Part shown: piece by piece, positions 1-11,607 of the stretch
Layout: the number at the start of each line of letters is the position of its first letter
How positions within the stretch are numbered: position 1 is the stretch's first letter
Source: Steromphala cineraria
Lineage: Eukaryota > Mollusca > Gastropoda > Trochida > Trochidae
Assembly: GCA_916613615.1 (NCBI GenBank)
Contig: OU744727.1
Location: 22,286,777 to 22,350,776 of the forward strand
Direction: 5' to 3'
DNA: 64,000 bases
Notes under the pieces: generated by a model
The model's input: the letters and a program-made list of their open reading frames with translations, nothing else
Told to the model about the DNA's origin: nothing
Database searches by the model: none
Made by a program: the position numbers and the translations under genes

Positions 1-338
1 TTTGGTAATATGTTGGGGTTCCAAATAAAACACAAGAGAGGACACTTCGGTTGCTAAGCCTGATCTCACTGAATTCACAACACAATGCATTGAAGTTGTA
101 TTTCATTCTTAAACTTGCCCTTTCCCTTATGTTTCTGACATGTATTGTACCAGTACACTTTTTTGAAAACTGACCCCAATATCAATTACCACAAACCTTC
201 TCTTTGAACAAATCATGCCCAAAACCGATATAATTATTTAATTTATGAATTATCCAGGTTTGTAAACATTTGTATTTGCACCAAACCAAACCTCTCTCAG
301 GTTAAATTGTAGATTTTCAGAAATATTTTCCTGTATTT

Positions 339-426
339 GCAGGAAAGAAAATCCCATATTTTCATGTCCAGTGGGATTCGAACCCAGTCTTCAGGCTGAG
401 AGTCAGGAATGGTTTTGACCTACTGG
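339..426 (-). repeat. tRNA-derived SINE fragment, copy 1
   Basis: Read on the minus strand, 372-386 contains a good RNA polymerase III B-box (GGTTCGAATCC type). The segment shares its order of motifs with a second copy at 579-676: the same aggaaagaa..atcc start, then the B-box complement, then a gagag..t stretch. The A-box side is poorly preserved here, so this looks like an old SINE piece and not a functional tRNA gene. Confidence 0.5.
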
Positions 427-578
427 TAAGCCTGTCACATTCACCCCTTCCACGAAGTGACTTGCCTCGAGTCAAACATTTGGGAGATATGCTTATGAAG
501 GTTTAACAAACTTATGAAGGATCTATAGGTGTTGTGACATTTAGGAATAGTCCCGGCTGTCATTTGGCGCCAAATGTA

Positions 579-676
579 GCAGGAAAGAATATCCAATAAT
601 TTCTTGTTCGGCGGGATTTGAACCTGAGACCTCCGGGTTGAGAGTTCTACACTCTACCTGTTCGGCCAAAGAGATA
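579..676 (-). repeat. tRNA-derived SINE fragment, copy 2
   Basis: On the minus strand this reads as a tRNA-like head: an A-box-like TTGGCCGAACAGGTAGAG, an arm region, then a B-box-like GGTTCAAATCC near 612-623. It parallels the copy at 339-426. No clean cloverleaf can be drawn, so a tRNA-related SINE is preferred over a tRNA gene. Confidence 0.5.
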
Positions 677-1599
677 TCCAAGCCGAAGCCAGTAGGAAAA
701 CATTTGACCTAACCGTGTCACACAAAGATACCGTAAATAAAATTGAATTAAAGGCCATTTTCATATTTTCATCACTTGCCACCAAGCGACTAAATTTTGT
801 TTTGGTGTCACTATAGGCAGTGTTACGGGTACTTGATAAAATTTTATATAACAATTTCATTCCTCAGAGAAACAGACTCAATTATAAAAGAATAATTTCA
901 CAATTTATCATGAGTTAACATTAAAACTTTTTTCAGTGTGTCACCAGCCATCAAAGAAGAATTCATGAATGCTTCAAACATCAGTCGTTGTCAATCAGTA
1001 GAAAAAAGGGAATGGATTTATCAATTATCCATGTTATCAGATAACTTTTTTTGATTTTTTGGAAAGTCGATTGTTATTTTTGTTTCTTTTGGAAATATAT
1101 CAGAAATGAGCTTGATAGTAAGTATGTCAGAAATGTATTTCTGTCGATTAGAATTGATATTCAACACAATTCTTGATAAATGCAGCCGAGGGTAAAAGTT
1201 GTCATGAACTGTTATGTTGAAAAGTTGTCTAATTATGCTTTTGAGTATGTGTTTATTTTTAACTTAATTATTAGTGTTTTCTTTAAGGATTTGGCAATGA
1301 AGCTGTTTTGCTGTATGGAAATGAATATGAACGCTGTCCGTGTCTCTACACTATCCTGATGTGACTTGTACAGTCTGTGGAAAGGTACATTTAGAACTGA
1401 CAGCATCATAATATCAGGTTTTTAATCAATGCAATTTTACAACTATTACTTTATGACCTGCAAAATATGGTACAATAATGATTTAGCTCATTAGATCTCA
1501 GACCTAAAGATAAACGTTGAAATGAAGGCACTATGGGTTTATGACATGGCATTTGGTCTGGTCTCAGTCTGTCTGTAAACGTTGTGCATTATCACTTCT

Positions 1600-1845
1600 T
1601 CTCCAGGAGCATTAGGTCTTGAAAGCTGAAACTTTCTGTACAGACTCATTGACTACTGAGGATTATAACTTATAGCTTTGGAAGCCCTGTGGCCCCTAAT
1701 AAGGGCAATAGTGCCCACACCCTTAAAACCTAGCCCTACTTTCATCTTCTCCAAAAGCATAAGGCCTAGAAAGCTGAAACTTTGTGTCAAGACTTCTTGA
1801 CTAGTGAGGATTATAATTTGCAGTTTTGGTAGCCCTTAAGAGGGC
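1600..1845. repeat. Diverged tandem duplication in intergenic DNA
   Basis: Two diverged copies of a segment of about 140 bases stand side by side (near 1602-1700 and 1742-1845). They share gaaagctgaaacttt, a gactta/cttgactA.tgaggattata core and a tt.g.agccct end. No open frame runs through them. The rest of 1-2333 shows no gene I can support. Confidence 0.5.
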
Positions 1846-2333
1846 TTGGTGTACCTTTGGATCCTATACTCTAAATGATCAATTGAATATTTGAGCAATT
1901 TCCATTTTTGTGGTATCTGTAATAACATTGGCTATATATCTAATTTTAGGATTGGTCACACTGTTGCCCCTACAAAGGTGGGAACCACATTGCCCACACC
2001 CTACAGCAAAATTAAACATGCAGCTAATTAACAAATAACAAGATATTTATGAATTTTAAGATTCATGATGTTTATTTTTTCTAATTATTCCAAGTGGCCT
2101 GGGATATTGTTTTGCTTGTGGTTGAAATATTAAAGTTTTTACTCTGTATTGAGAAAGTTTTGTTTCCAGAGCAGAACTTGTACTCTTTATATAGTACTGA
2201 AACATTTTATGAGAATCCCCTACCTACTGAATAAGTGCCTGTTGGTACTTTTATTTGTTATTTTTCTTTCCATAGAAACAACTCTTAAATTGTTAAAAGA
2301 TTGTACTAAATTTTAGTTTTGTTCTTATAACAG

Positions 2334-2473
2334 TAATGCTGTGTCAAGAAGCTGGACCAACCACAGAGAAGGCATATGAGACCTCCTACTTCAAGAATCA
2401 ACTGATACTGTCAGCCAAGTGCCCGAAGACACCTGATTATATGTTTGAGGGGTGTATAATATCCCCTTTATAA
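2334..2473 (+). CDS. Possible terminal coding exon of an upstream gene
   Basis: A cag acceptor ends at 2333. The frame read with one incoming base (phase 1) is open to a TAA at 2471-2473, about 46 codons. Composition is coding-like and contrasts with the AT-rich surroundings: it contains LCQEAGPTTEKAYETSYF and ends in a short Cys-containing tail. There is no start-of-gene context, so this would be the last exon of a gene that begins to the left. I do not recognise the family. A possible earlier exon near 1288 could not be joined in phase. An unrelated chance open frame remains possible. Confidence 0.35.
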
Positions 2474-2559
2474 TGACATGCATCCTTTACATATTAAGTT
2501 ATACAAACATAAATACCATAAACTATACTCATAAATTGGGCATTTAAACATATCAAATA

Positions 2560-3110
2560 GTTTTAAACCCCTCTGATTGACCAATTCCATTGAGAAAAAA
2601 TGTCTATCCGATTCTTTTCAAATTTTGCAAATCTTTTTCTTACAAATAGAAGGGGTTCAGTGGCAAATAAGTAGTAATTTTTGATTGATTTTGTTACATC
2701 ACATTCTAAAAGCAAAGTTTAAGAACCCATGGCTTACAAAGTGATCTGACCTATTACCCAAAACCTATTCATCAAATTGTTTTCAAATTTAGCACATGTC
2801 TTCTACCATACTTGGAGGGGAGCAGTGACAATTACAATCTATTTTGCTAAGTTTTTTACAGATTTCCATGTTTTGTACTTGGTTATTTTTCAATATTAGA
2901 ATTTGTCCAACCAATTGCAGGAAAACTATTGATCTGATCCATTTCAAATTGTGCACATCTTCTAACATACTAGTAAAGGTGAAGTGACTAATTACAATTT
3001 TTTTTTCTTGTACTCATTCATTTTCCAAGATCACAATTTGTCTGACTGATAACAGTTCATGCATTTCTTTTCAATTCTTTTATGAGTTGGTATGAAATAT
3101 TGTGTAAGAG
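2560..3110. repeat. Diverged tandem repeat, about 170-bp period
   Basis: Three degraded copies begin near 2575, 2750 and 2925. Each contains a 'tttcaaatt.tgcacatctt' type core, a 'agggg..agtgac' stretch and a following aatt-rich segment. Spacing is about 170-175 bases. No coding potential is seen. Confidence 0.45.
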
Positions 3111-3236
3111 AATCTAATAATTGTATTGATAATGGGGCTGTCTAAGTTATGTGAAGTATATAGTAATTAAGTTGGTCAGGGATGCACGGTCAGGGGAATT
3201 AGTAAGCGACTCTTACTTTTTAAGCTCATCTGGCCT

Positions 3237-3286
3237 CTAATAATAATAATAATAATAATAATGATAATAATAATAATAATAATAAT
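3237..3286. repeat. (AAT)n microsatellite
   Basis: A run of AAT trinucleotides, interrupted once, followed directly by 'actttattgcc'. That layout is often the tail of an inserted retroelement. The following 250 bases hold no recognisable gene. Confidence 0.8.
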
Positions 3287-3535
3287 ACTTTATTGCCTTT
3301 TCAGGAATTTGTTTTACATCAACACAGAGCTTGAACAGGAGAACAATCATATGAAATATTTATGTACATGCATTTAATTCTTTTCACATTTATTTAATAG
3401 ACATATTGTGTTTGGAACAAAAGATGTACGGGCTCTCTTAGTTTTCAAAACTGGAACTTTGTAGCGGCGGCCTGAAGGGAGAAGGTGATATTCTGAATGA
3501 AGGTAATGTGTCGGGTCAGATATGATTTTGACAGC

Positions 3536-4030
3536 TTAAAGTGACACAGAGTATCTTTCTTAAAATTTTATTTGGATTTGATAAGCTACAAAATATCTAA
3601 TATGCTGATTAAATTTCATATCTCATCACTGGACTTGCAAATATATCCATTTATGCATAATATCTCTAAAATGCTTGATTTTATGGAAAAATCAAGAAAA
3701 CATCTCAAATACGTTTAATATTCGAAATTATGCATCCAATTAATCTACCTATTAGTTACAATACCTAATGAACACTATCGAATCGAATATATCTTCCTGT
3801 CAGCTTATGACAAGGTTTCAAAATTACGTTTGGCGAATTGGCGCGCGCCACTCGAGCCACATTGTCCGGTTTTCGATCAAAATCCCGACTTTGAATGGCC
3901 GCTTCGCTCTAATGTACTGATTGACCTTTAACTTGTTATTTTCAGTAACAGTTAGTGGTTCCCGATGTAATAACATCGATTTCAAAATTTGACATATGTG
4001 ATCCCATCAAAATACTCTGTGTCTCTTTAA
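3536..4030. mobile_element. TTAA-flanked MITE, family A copy 1
   Basis: The 495-bp element is bounded by TTAA at 3536-3539 and 4027-4030. Its inverted termini are AGTGACACAGAGTA and, on the other strand, AGAGACACAGAGTA. A nearly identical copy lies at 20793-21291. TTAA targets and short termini fit non-autonomous piggyBac-type elements. No transposase frame is present. The copies share a central gcgcgccactcgagccaca block, so both derive from one family. Confidence 0.8.
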
Positions 4031-5369
4031 TTTACGATTTGCCGCTCATATATATCAGTTAAACACTCGAACTTGACACCGGCAATCTTACTCGCAACGT
4101 TCACAATTTTGTTAACTTTAGATTTAAGATGAACTGAGAGAGAACTGAATGTCTTTATGCTTTGTAGAAAGAAAGGCTTCATGTTTGTCTTTGTTAAAAT
4201 CTAGCATGAAGGTATACGGTTTGTATTCCTGAGTATACTCACAAATAGCTTAGTATTTACCAAAAATGTATATTGTGCAAACTTTTCTTTATTTTATTGT
4301 ATAGTTCACTCCATTGTATTGTCACCTATTTTGTTAATTCTGTTTTGCTCTGGGTTGTTGGCAGAATAATGCACACAAAAGTTTGCACGATTTCAACTTT
4401 ACAAAAATTATCATTTTCATGTTTTCAAATGCACTTACCCGGTAACTGAATTAAGACAGGAATAAGTAAACTGTGCTAACGTTTTTATCGATTTCATAGT
4501 TCTTTTGGAGTTGTTTTTGAATCCCTGTAACTAGATGAGATAAAAGAGTCAAAATGAGCTTGTAATGACCCAGAAGGCTATTTATTTTCCATGAAGGTTA
4601 TTTATGTTTAATTTATTATCATTTTATACCTTCTTCTGGCCCATAAAATGATTTAAACATTTCAGGACCCAAATGTATTTGACAGATATAAATATAATAG
4701 TATCATACGCTGATGTATCAAAGTGAGAATTTTCTTAGCAACTATATGGTACAAAGTTTTCCATATCCTCACAGGAGTATTTTGTTCCTTCCTAAATTGA
4801 AAGGTGGTGAAATCTATTAAATGTTTATTTTTTCTGATTCCAGTGAAATTAATAAGTTACGGAAATTTGGCATTTGTAATTGTGTCCAAATATTAATATT
4901 CCTTTTGTGGCATTTAGTTTTCTAGGGTGCTTTTAACTTTGTTGGTCTCCATAGCCACACCAATTCATTTACTCCATGTAATTCATTAGGACTAGCTAGA
5001 TAAGGCATCTGTTGATGGCTCTTGTTGATTATAGTCCTGTCATGGTTTTCAGGTTTAACAAATTATCATCGTGAGAAATCAATAAAGAAGTTGTTATCCA
5101 TAACATTTGTCTTGTATTACTTCTAGTAGAGAAGATACATCAAGTACAATCTGAATGTAAAGATTTGTTTACACTGTTTGATTTGTATTTATATTAAGGC
5201 AACATGTTTGAATAAAACAATTTCAATAACTGTAAAGATTGTCTTTATGTTTGTATATTGTTAGTTGGATAATACAGTCTAGACTCTATAGCTTGTTATG
5301 CTTTGAATTGGCCTATACCTGGCTGTAAACTTAACAGTTATTCCTTCCCAATGACCTTGTAATTAAAAA
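4031..5369. other. Intergenic DNA without a recognisable gene
   Basis: AT-rich sequence with no open frame above background and no conserved motif that I can name. The MULE-like element begins immediately to the right. Confidence 0.6.
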
Positions 5370-5829
5370 CCCAAAGTCACAGTCTGATTAAAATTGATCG
5401 TGCTCCGAGGAATAAAATATAAAAAATATTGAATCTATCGGGGCTCGATCCATTCGGGATATCCTCTCCGTCTCGGTCTGAATGCACCCACCTCTATCGC
5501 GTGTTGCTATAACCAGTTTAGCGCAGACAAACCCAGTCGTAAGCTATCCAATCACATCCTCGTTTTTAAATAGCGTTTAGCGGCGGTTATATATAACAAT
5601 TGGTACACTGGAGTTACCTGCCCCTGATGGATACCGAAGCTTTCACTGCGCTCATTTCGATTGGCTAGATGAGCTTGGGTTCAGAACATGCGGGCAATAG
5701 GGGTGCCTTCAGACTGTGAATGAGAGGAAAGCCAGGCTGGGTGAGGTTCGAACCCCGCTACAGATAATATTTTTACACTCCTTTTTTTCCTCGAATCACA
5801 GTCGATTTAAATCAGACTGCCCAAAGTCA
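5370..5829. mobile_element. MULE-like foldback MITE with 10-bp target duplication
   Basis: An identical CCCAAAGTCA stands at 5370-5379 and 5820-5829. Between them the element starts CAGTCTGATT and ends AATCAGACTG. The inverted similarity continues inward for about 85 bases, including a gaggaa/ttcctc segment, an AT-rich block and a ggggctcgatcc versus ggttcgaacccc block. Long inverted termini with 9-10-bp target duplications are typical of Mutator-like elements. There is no coding capacity, so it is non-autonomous. Confidence 0.7.
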
Positions 5830-6499
5830 CCAAGCTGCAATATGTAACCAAATAATTATGAATTGAGCCATTTTGTCATTAGAGTTAAAAACCTTTACGT
5901 TACAATACTTGTTTTGTTAAGGAATAAAAAAGTATTGCATGAGTTTCATGCAGAGGGGTTTGATCTTAGTACAGCAACTTGTAAGTTAATGACTTGTATG
6001 ACTACCACTGTTGATGCATGAAAACGTAGAATGACACTCAAAGGAGTTTCAACCTTGCAATGGTTGACACAGTCAAAAGATAAATAGGTATTGCAAAACA
6101 GGTTTTCCTGAGACTGGAGTCTGAAGAAAGAAATATGCTGGTCGTAGAGCAGTGTAGGAATATTCCAAGAGAGTTTTCTTTCTTTGAATTAGACCTAGAC
6201 ACAGTTCACACTCACTATTACTAAGAATACAGATGTTTTCGTGAAAAGAGAAGTAAACTTCTTAAGTGATTAACAGCCATGCCACACCGACATTTAAAGC
6301 ACTTATAATGAATATTATTTGATAAACATCCTTTGATACATTATATTCTCTAAAAAGTAGCTGCCTGGCATTGATTCTTGAATACATTAATGCAAGGTCT
6401 TTGATGGAAAAGCTGCTAAGCACTCACAGAGTAGATAAAGTGGACAGTGTTCTGTAACTATAATAGCGATCTACACCTACACTAACTATTCCTTTAGGG
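5830..6499. other. Intergenic DNA, no gene seen
   Basis: No open frame or named repeat is apparent between the MULE-like element and the satellite. Confidence 0.5.
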
Positions 6500-9230
6500 A
6501 AAAGGCGCATGTGAAACTTCGTCCCTCGGAAGCTAACTAACAAAAATCGGACAGTCGAAAGAACTTGGTCCTTCTTAAACTAGGGTAAGAGTTAGCAATA
6601 GCAAACTCCCGAAAACTGTATGAAAGTTAGTCCTTCTGAAGCTAGGGTTTGAGATTATCTATAGCAAAAGTCGGGCAAATGTGCAAAACTTGGTCGTTTT
6701 GAAGCTAGGGTTAGGGTTTATTTAGCAAACGTCGGGCAATGGTAAAAACTTGGCCCTTCTGAAGCTAGGGTTAGAGTTTATAGCAAAGTCGGGGCAAATG
6801 TGTAAAACTTTGACAATGTCTTTCGAGAACTAGGATCAGAGTTTATCTCGTAAAAGTCGGGCAAATGTGTGAAAGTTGGTCGTTCTGAAGCTAGGGTGAG
6901 AGTTTATCTAGAAAAAGTCGAGCAAATGTGCAAATCTTGGTCTTTCTGAAGCTAGGATCAGAGTTTATCTCGTAAAAGTCGGTCAAATGTGTAAAGGTTG
7001 GTCCTTCTGAAGCTAGGTTGGGAGTTTATCTAGAAAACGTCGAACAAATGTGCAAAACTTGGCCCTTCTGAAGCTAGGGTAAGAGTTTATCTGGCAAACG
7101 TCGAACTAATGTGCAAAACTTGACCCGTCTGAAACTTGGGTGAGGGTTTATCTAGAAAAAGTCGGGCAAATGCGCAAATCTTGGTCTTTCTGAAGCTAGG
7201 GTTAGAGTTTATGTACCAAACGTCGAACACATGTGCAAATCTTGGTCCTTCTGAAGCTTGGGTGAGAGTTTATCTTGAAAAAGTCTGGCAAGTGTGCAAA
7301 ACTTGGCCCTTCTGAAGCAAGGGTTAGGGTTTATCTAGAAAAAGTCCAGCGAATGTGTGAAAGTTTGTCCTTCTGAAGCTAGGGTAAGAGTTTATCAAGC
7401 AAACGTCGAGCAAATGTGCAAGACTTGGCCCTTCTGAAGCTAGGGTTAGGGTTTATCTAGAAAAAGTCGAGCAAATGTGCAAAACTTGGCCCGTCTTAAG
7501 CGAGTGTTAGGGTTTATCTAGAAAAGTTCGGACAAATGTGTAAAAGTTGGTCCTTCTGAAGCTTGGGTAAGAGTTTATCTAGCAAACGTCCAACAAATGT
7601 GCAAAACTTGGCCCGTCTTAAGCCAGGGTTAGGTTTATCTAGAAAAAGTCGGACAAATGTGTAAAAGTTGGTCCTTCTGAAGCTTGGGTAAGAGTTTATC
7701 TAGCAAACGTCCAACAAATGTGCAAAACTTGGCCCGTCTTAAGCCAGGGTTAGGTTTATCTAGAAAAAGTCGGACAAATGTGTAAAAGTTGGTCCTTCTG
7801 AAGCTTGGGTAAGAGTTTATCTAGCAAACGTCCAACAAATGTGCAAAACTTGGCCCGTCTTAAGCCAGGGTTAGGTTTATCTAGAAAAAGTCGGACAAAT
7901 GTGCAAAACTTGGCCCGTCTTAAGCTTGGGTAAGAGTTTATCTAGCAAACGTCGAACAAATGTGCAAAATTTGGCCCTTCTGAAGCTAGGGTTAGGGTTT
8001 ATCTAGAAAAAATCGGGCAAATGTGCAAAACTTGGCCCGTCTTAAGCCAGGGTTAGGTTTATCTAGAAAAAGTCGGACAAATGTGTGAAAATTTGTCCCT
8101 TCTGAAGCTTTGGTGGGAGTTTATCTAGCAAACGTCCGACCAAATGTGCAAAACTTGGCCCTTCTGAAGCTAGGGTAAGAGTTTATCTAGCAAACGTCGA
8201 ACAAATGTGCAAGACTTGGCCCTTCTGAAGCTAGGGTTAGGGTTTATCTAGAAAAAGTCGGGCAAATGTGCAAAACTTGGCCCGTCTTTAGCTAGGGTTA
8301 GGGTTTATCTGGAAAAAGTCGGACAAATGTGCAAAACTTGGCCCTTCTGAAGCTAGGGTAAGAGTTTATCTAGCAAACGTCCGACCAAATGTGCAAAACT
8401 TGACCCTTCTGAAGCTAGGGTTAGGGTTAATCTAGAAAAAGTCGGGCAAATGTGTGAAAGTTTGTCCTTCTGAAGCTAGGGTAAAGAGTTTATCTAGGAA
8501 ACGTCGAACAAATGTGTAAAACATGGCCCTTCTGAAGCTAGGGTTAGAGTTTATCTAGCAAACGTCCGACCAAATGTGCAAAACTTGACCCTTCTGAAGC
8601 TAGGGTTAGGGTTAATCTAGAAAAAGTCGGACAAATGTGCAAAACTTGGCCCTTCTGAAGCTAGGGTAAGAGTTTACCTAGCAAACGTCGAACAAATGTG
8701 CAAGACTTGGCCCTTCTGAAGCTAGGGTTAGGGTTTATCTAGAAAAAGTCGGGCAAATGTGCAAAACTTGGCCCGTCTTAAGCTAGGGTTAGGGTTTATC
8801 TGGAAAAAGTCGGACAAATGTGCAAAATTTGGCCCTTCTGAAGCTAGGGTAAGAGTTTATCTAGCAAACGTCCGACCAAATGTGCAAAACTTGACCCTTC
8901 TGAAGCTAGGGTTAGGGTTAATCTAGAAAAAGTCGGGCAAATGTGTGAAAGTTTATCCTTCTGAAGCTAGGGTAAGAGTTTATCTAGGAAACGTCCGACC
9001 AAATGTGTAAAACATGGCCCTTCTGAAGCTAGGGTTAGGGTTTATCTAGCAAACGTCGAACAAATGTGTAAAACTTGGCCCTTCTGAAGCTAGGGTAAGA
9101 GTTTATCTAGCAAACGTCCGACCAAATGTGTAAAACATGGCCCTTCTGAAGCTAGGGTTTGAGTTTATCTAGCAAAAGTCGTTCAAATGTATGAAACTTT
9201 GTCTTTCTGGTGCTAGGATCAGGTTAGAAT
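6500..9230. repeat. Satellite array, about 61-bp unit, roughly 45 copies
   Basis: Head-to-tail units contain ccttctgaagctaggg, gtttatctag, aa.gtcg.acaaatgtg and aaaacttgg in fixed order. Unit length is about 61 bases. Neighbouring units alternate between 'agcaaacgtc' and 'agaaaaagtc' types, so dimers of about 122 bases are visible. Between about 7535 and 7900 one dimer is repeated three times almost unchanged. Many units carry agggttagggttt. The left edge (6500-6600) and right edge (9150-9530) are more diverged than the core, as expected of an array homogenised from the middle. Confidence 0.9.
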
Positions 9231-9439
9231 TTGGTCGGTCAATGTTGTGAAAAGTTGGTCCTTCCCGAAGCTAGGCAAAGGTATAAAAATGGGTTTTGGA
9301 ATCGAAAGTTGGTTATCAAATTGAAACTCCTTTTTTATGTTTGTAAAGCAATAGTAAGCGTTTCTCTGGTAGGATACTGGGTCAGTTTTATTCCTGGGTT
9401 GGGATTTGCCTACTTTAACCGGAACTAGGCTTACGGGTA

Positions 9440-10511
9440 CCATTTTAAGTCGGGAATAATTTTAAAACGGAATGTGTGTGTGATTTGTTTGAATGAATGA
9501 TAAGGGTTTCTCTGGGTAAAGTCGGACCACAGGAAGTTGAGAAAAATCAAATATACTGTTTAAACAATCAAGTACAAATACGATGTAGATAAATATATTC
9601 TCCCCATATACCATAGCTACATCGTTTTAACATTAAATTTGATTATTCTCAACTTACTGTAGCCAGACATTCTTTATCAAGTTATGAGGTGTTGCCATGC
9701 AATTGAAATTCCTTGTGCTGGGGAAAGTATTTTGTGTTATATGTCGGAATCAAATGAAGTAACGGATCTAGTCAGGAATCCAAATATTGTGTTTCCCCTA
9801 TCCATTTGGAAAACGTATGAAACTCTACTTTCTAAACGTTTATCTTCCAATAAGGACAATTTCGCTAGTTTTCCACAAACATGGATATTTTATTTTAAGG
9901 TGTGTAGTGAATCTTTATGGAACAAGATAATTCTTAATTTTTAGAAAGGATTGTGTCAAAAGTATTATGTTTCCATCCTGAAATAAATGTGTAGTCAAAT
10001 ACAGCAAATGTGTCTTCGAAGCTAGGCTTGCCTGTGTCATATTGATTGACCTTGCAGATGTTCGTTCATTTGAATTATCTTCACAGATGGAAAACTTCTT
10101 ATAATATCATATATCTGATTACTTCATTTATAGTGTCACCTCTGTTACAAAATGTGGAATCAAAACATAAACAAACAATTAAAAATCAAGTTTATTCTGA
10201 CAGTAGCAAACAAAGTTCCATGGAGATAGTTAAGTTAATGAGTAAAAACACTTTGTCCCCAATGGTCCAGGAACGCTAACAAAACCTATTTTTCAGCAAG
10301 AAAAGGTTTGGTGATCAATATTGCAATATTCTAAGTCTGAAGAGTCAAACAGCAATATTGGCAAACAAATTTTTGGGCAAATAAAATTATAATGCAATAA
10401 GATAAATAACCCTCAGTTAAAACTAAGCTACTGTCAATATCATTAGTTTTCATACAATGCAACAAACATAAATATTCAGATTTCTTAATGGAACTCACAT
10501 AAGTCCTAGCC
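9440..10511. other. Intergenic DNA, no supported gene
   Basis: An 86-codon open frame at 9684-9944 has no recognisable domain, splice context or codon bias. Nothing else stands out. Confidence 0.5.
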
Positions 10512-10874
10512 TTAAAGGGGCAGTAGCACGTTTTTTGATAATTTTATATTTTAAATATTTCACTTATAATTGTAAGTTAATGCTAAATGTATTATATTGA
10601 CAGTGTCAGCAATCTCATTACACAAGCCAATCACCCATAATCAGAGGACAAAGTATGAGGATTCACATAAAATCCATTGGCGGACATTTTTGTGTGAACA
10701 CCTTTAATTCATTTTTGTAAGAAAAATGAATCGCATGGCTAAACTTTATGTTATATATTTGAATTATTACTGCTCCATTCAGTTTAAATACATTGTCTTT
10801 CAATTGGAACCATTAATTTTCATTTCCCTGACATAACCTCATATTTCCCCTAAAACGTGCTACTGCCCCTTTAA
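10512..10874. mobile_element. TTAA-flanked MITE, family B copy 1
   Basis: TTAA at 10512-10515 and 10871-10874 flanks perfect inverted termini AGGGGCAGTAGCACGTTTT. The 363-bp element has no coding frame. A second copy lies in intron 3 at 22709-23069. It differs in terminal sequence from family A, so two TTAA-targeting families have been active here. Confidence 0.85.
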
Positions 10875-11529
10875 GCCTACAGTAACTTCTTTCAAAACGA
10901 AAAAAGGTGATCAAGAATAACTTATCTTCCAATTGCTTCAGACAATATCGCGTGTACATTTTTTTATTCACTTGAAATTGCCACGATTTGAACAAAAGAC
11001 CTGTACATGACTACATGGCGAGTCTACCAGGCGGTTTGCATATATTGTAAATAGTGCGAGACTAGTTTTAAGAGATGGTACCTGGGTGTTCGTTTCATAT
11101 CCATTATCCAGTTAAAGACTGCATATTTCAAGTGTTAAAAAAAGAAATTATTCGATCCAAGCAAGCTTAATTTCTCGTATTTGCTTTAAGTTCTGTATGA
11201 TTGATTTGCTGATTTTTCTAAAAGTGTCAATTTGAACCATCCTTTTTGAAAATATTCGCGTATATTTATTGACCCCTATGCATTTGTGCACCCTTTATAC
11301 CCGCTCTTATGCTGCGGTACAAAGTGCAACACAAACAAATGCAACAAGGAAGTAAAACTGTGTCTTACAGCTATAGCAGCATGACGATACTATCTTTAAA
11401 CGATTGTTTATGGATGAGCAGTTATGTCACTAGAGAATGGTTCAATGGATTCCTTTATACTCTCATTTTTGAATGCACGATAACACACGCTACGTCCAAT
11501 AGAATTACACAAACTTCAGTATCATAAGG

Positions 11530-11607
11530 ATGGTTTACCCAAGCCATGTTTTAACCAAAAAGGATCTTACGAACCAGGATGTAATGGAGGAAGAGCGTGC
11601 ATGGTGA
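11530..11607 (+). promoter_or_regulatory. Upstream ORF overlapping the start of the giant gene
   Basis: An ATG at 11530 opens 25 codons that end in TGA at 11605-11607. Its last bases overlap the proposed start codon in ATGGTGA (11601-11607). Internal ATGs at 11579 (ATGTAA, a start-stop) and 11584 lie in the same stretch. If the leader includes this region, translation of the main frame would depend on leaky scanning or reinitiation. The next in-frame ATG at 11610 lies just after the uORF stop and still keeps the whole signal peptide. No TATA box or transcription start can be fixed. Confidence 0.4.

Noticed and set aside
339..676. Functional tRNA genes
   Set aside because: B-boxes are good, but no complete cloverleaf or acceptor stem forms; SINE pieces are the better reading.
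1288..1351. Possible exon before 2334 (GFGNEAVLLYGNEYE reading)
   Set aside because: It looks coding-like, but no donor gives the phase needed to join the candidate exon at 2334.
9684..9944. 86-codon open frame in intergenic DNA
   Set aside because: AT-rich codons, no recognised domain, no splice or promoter context; length is within chance for this composition.
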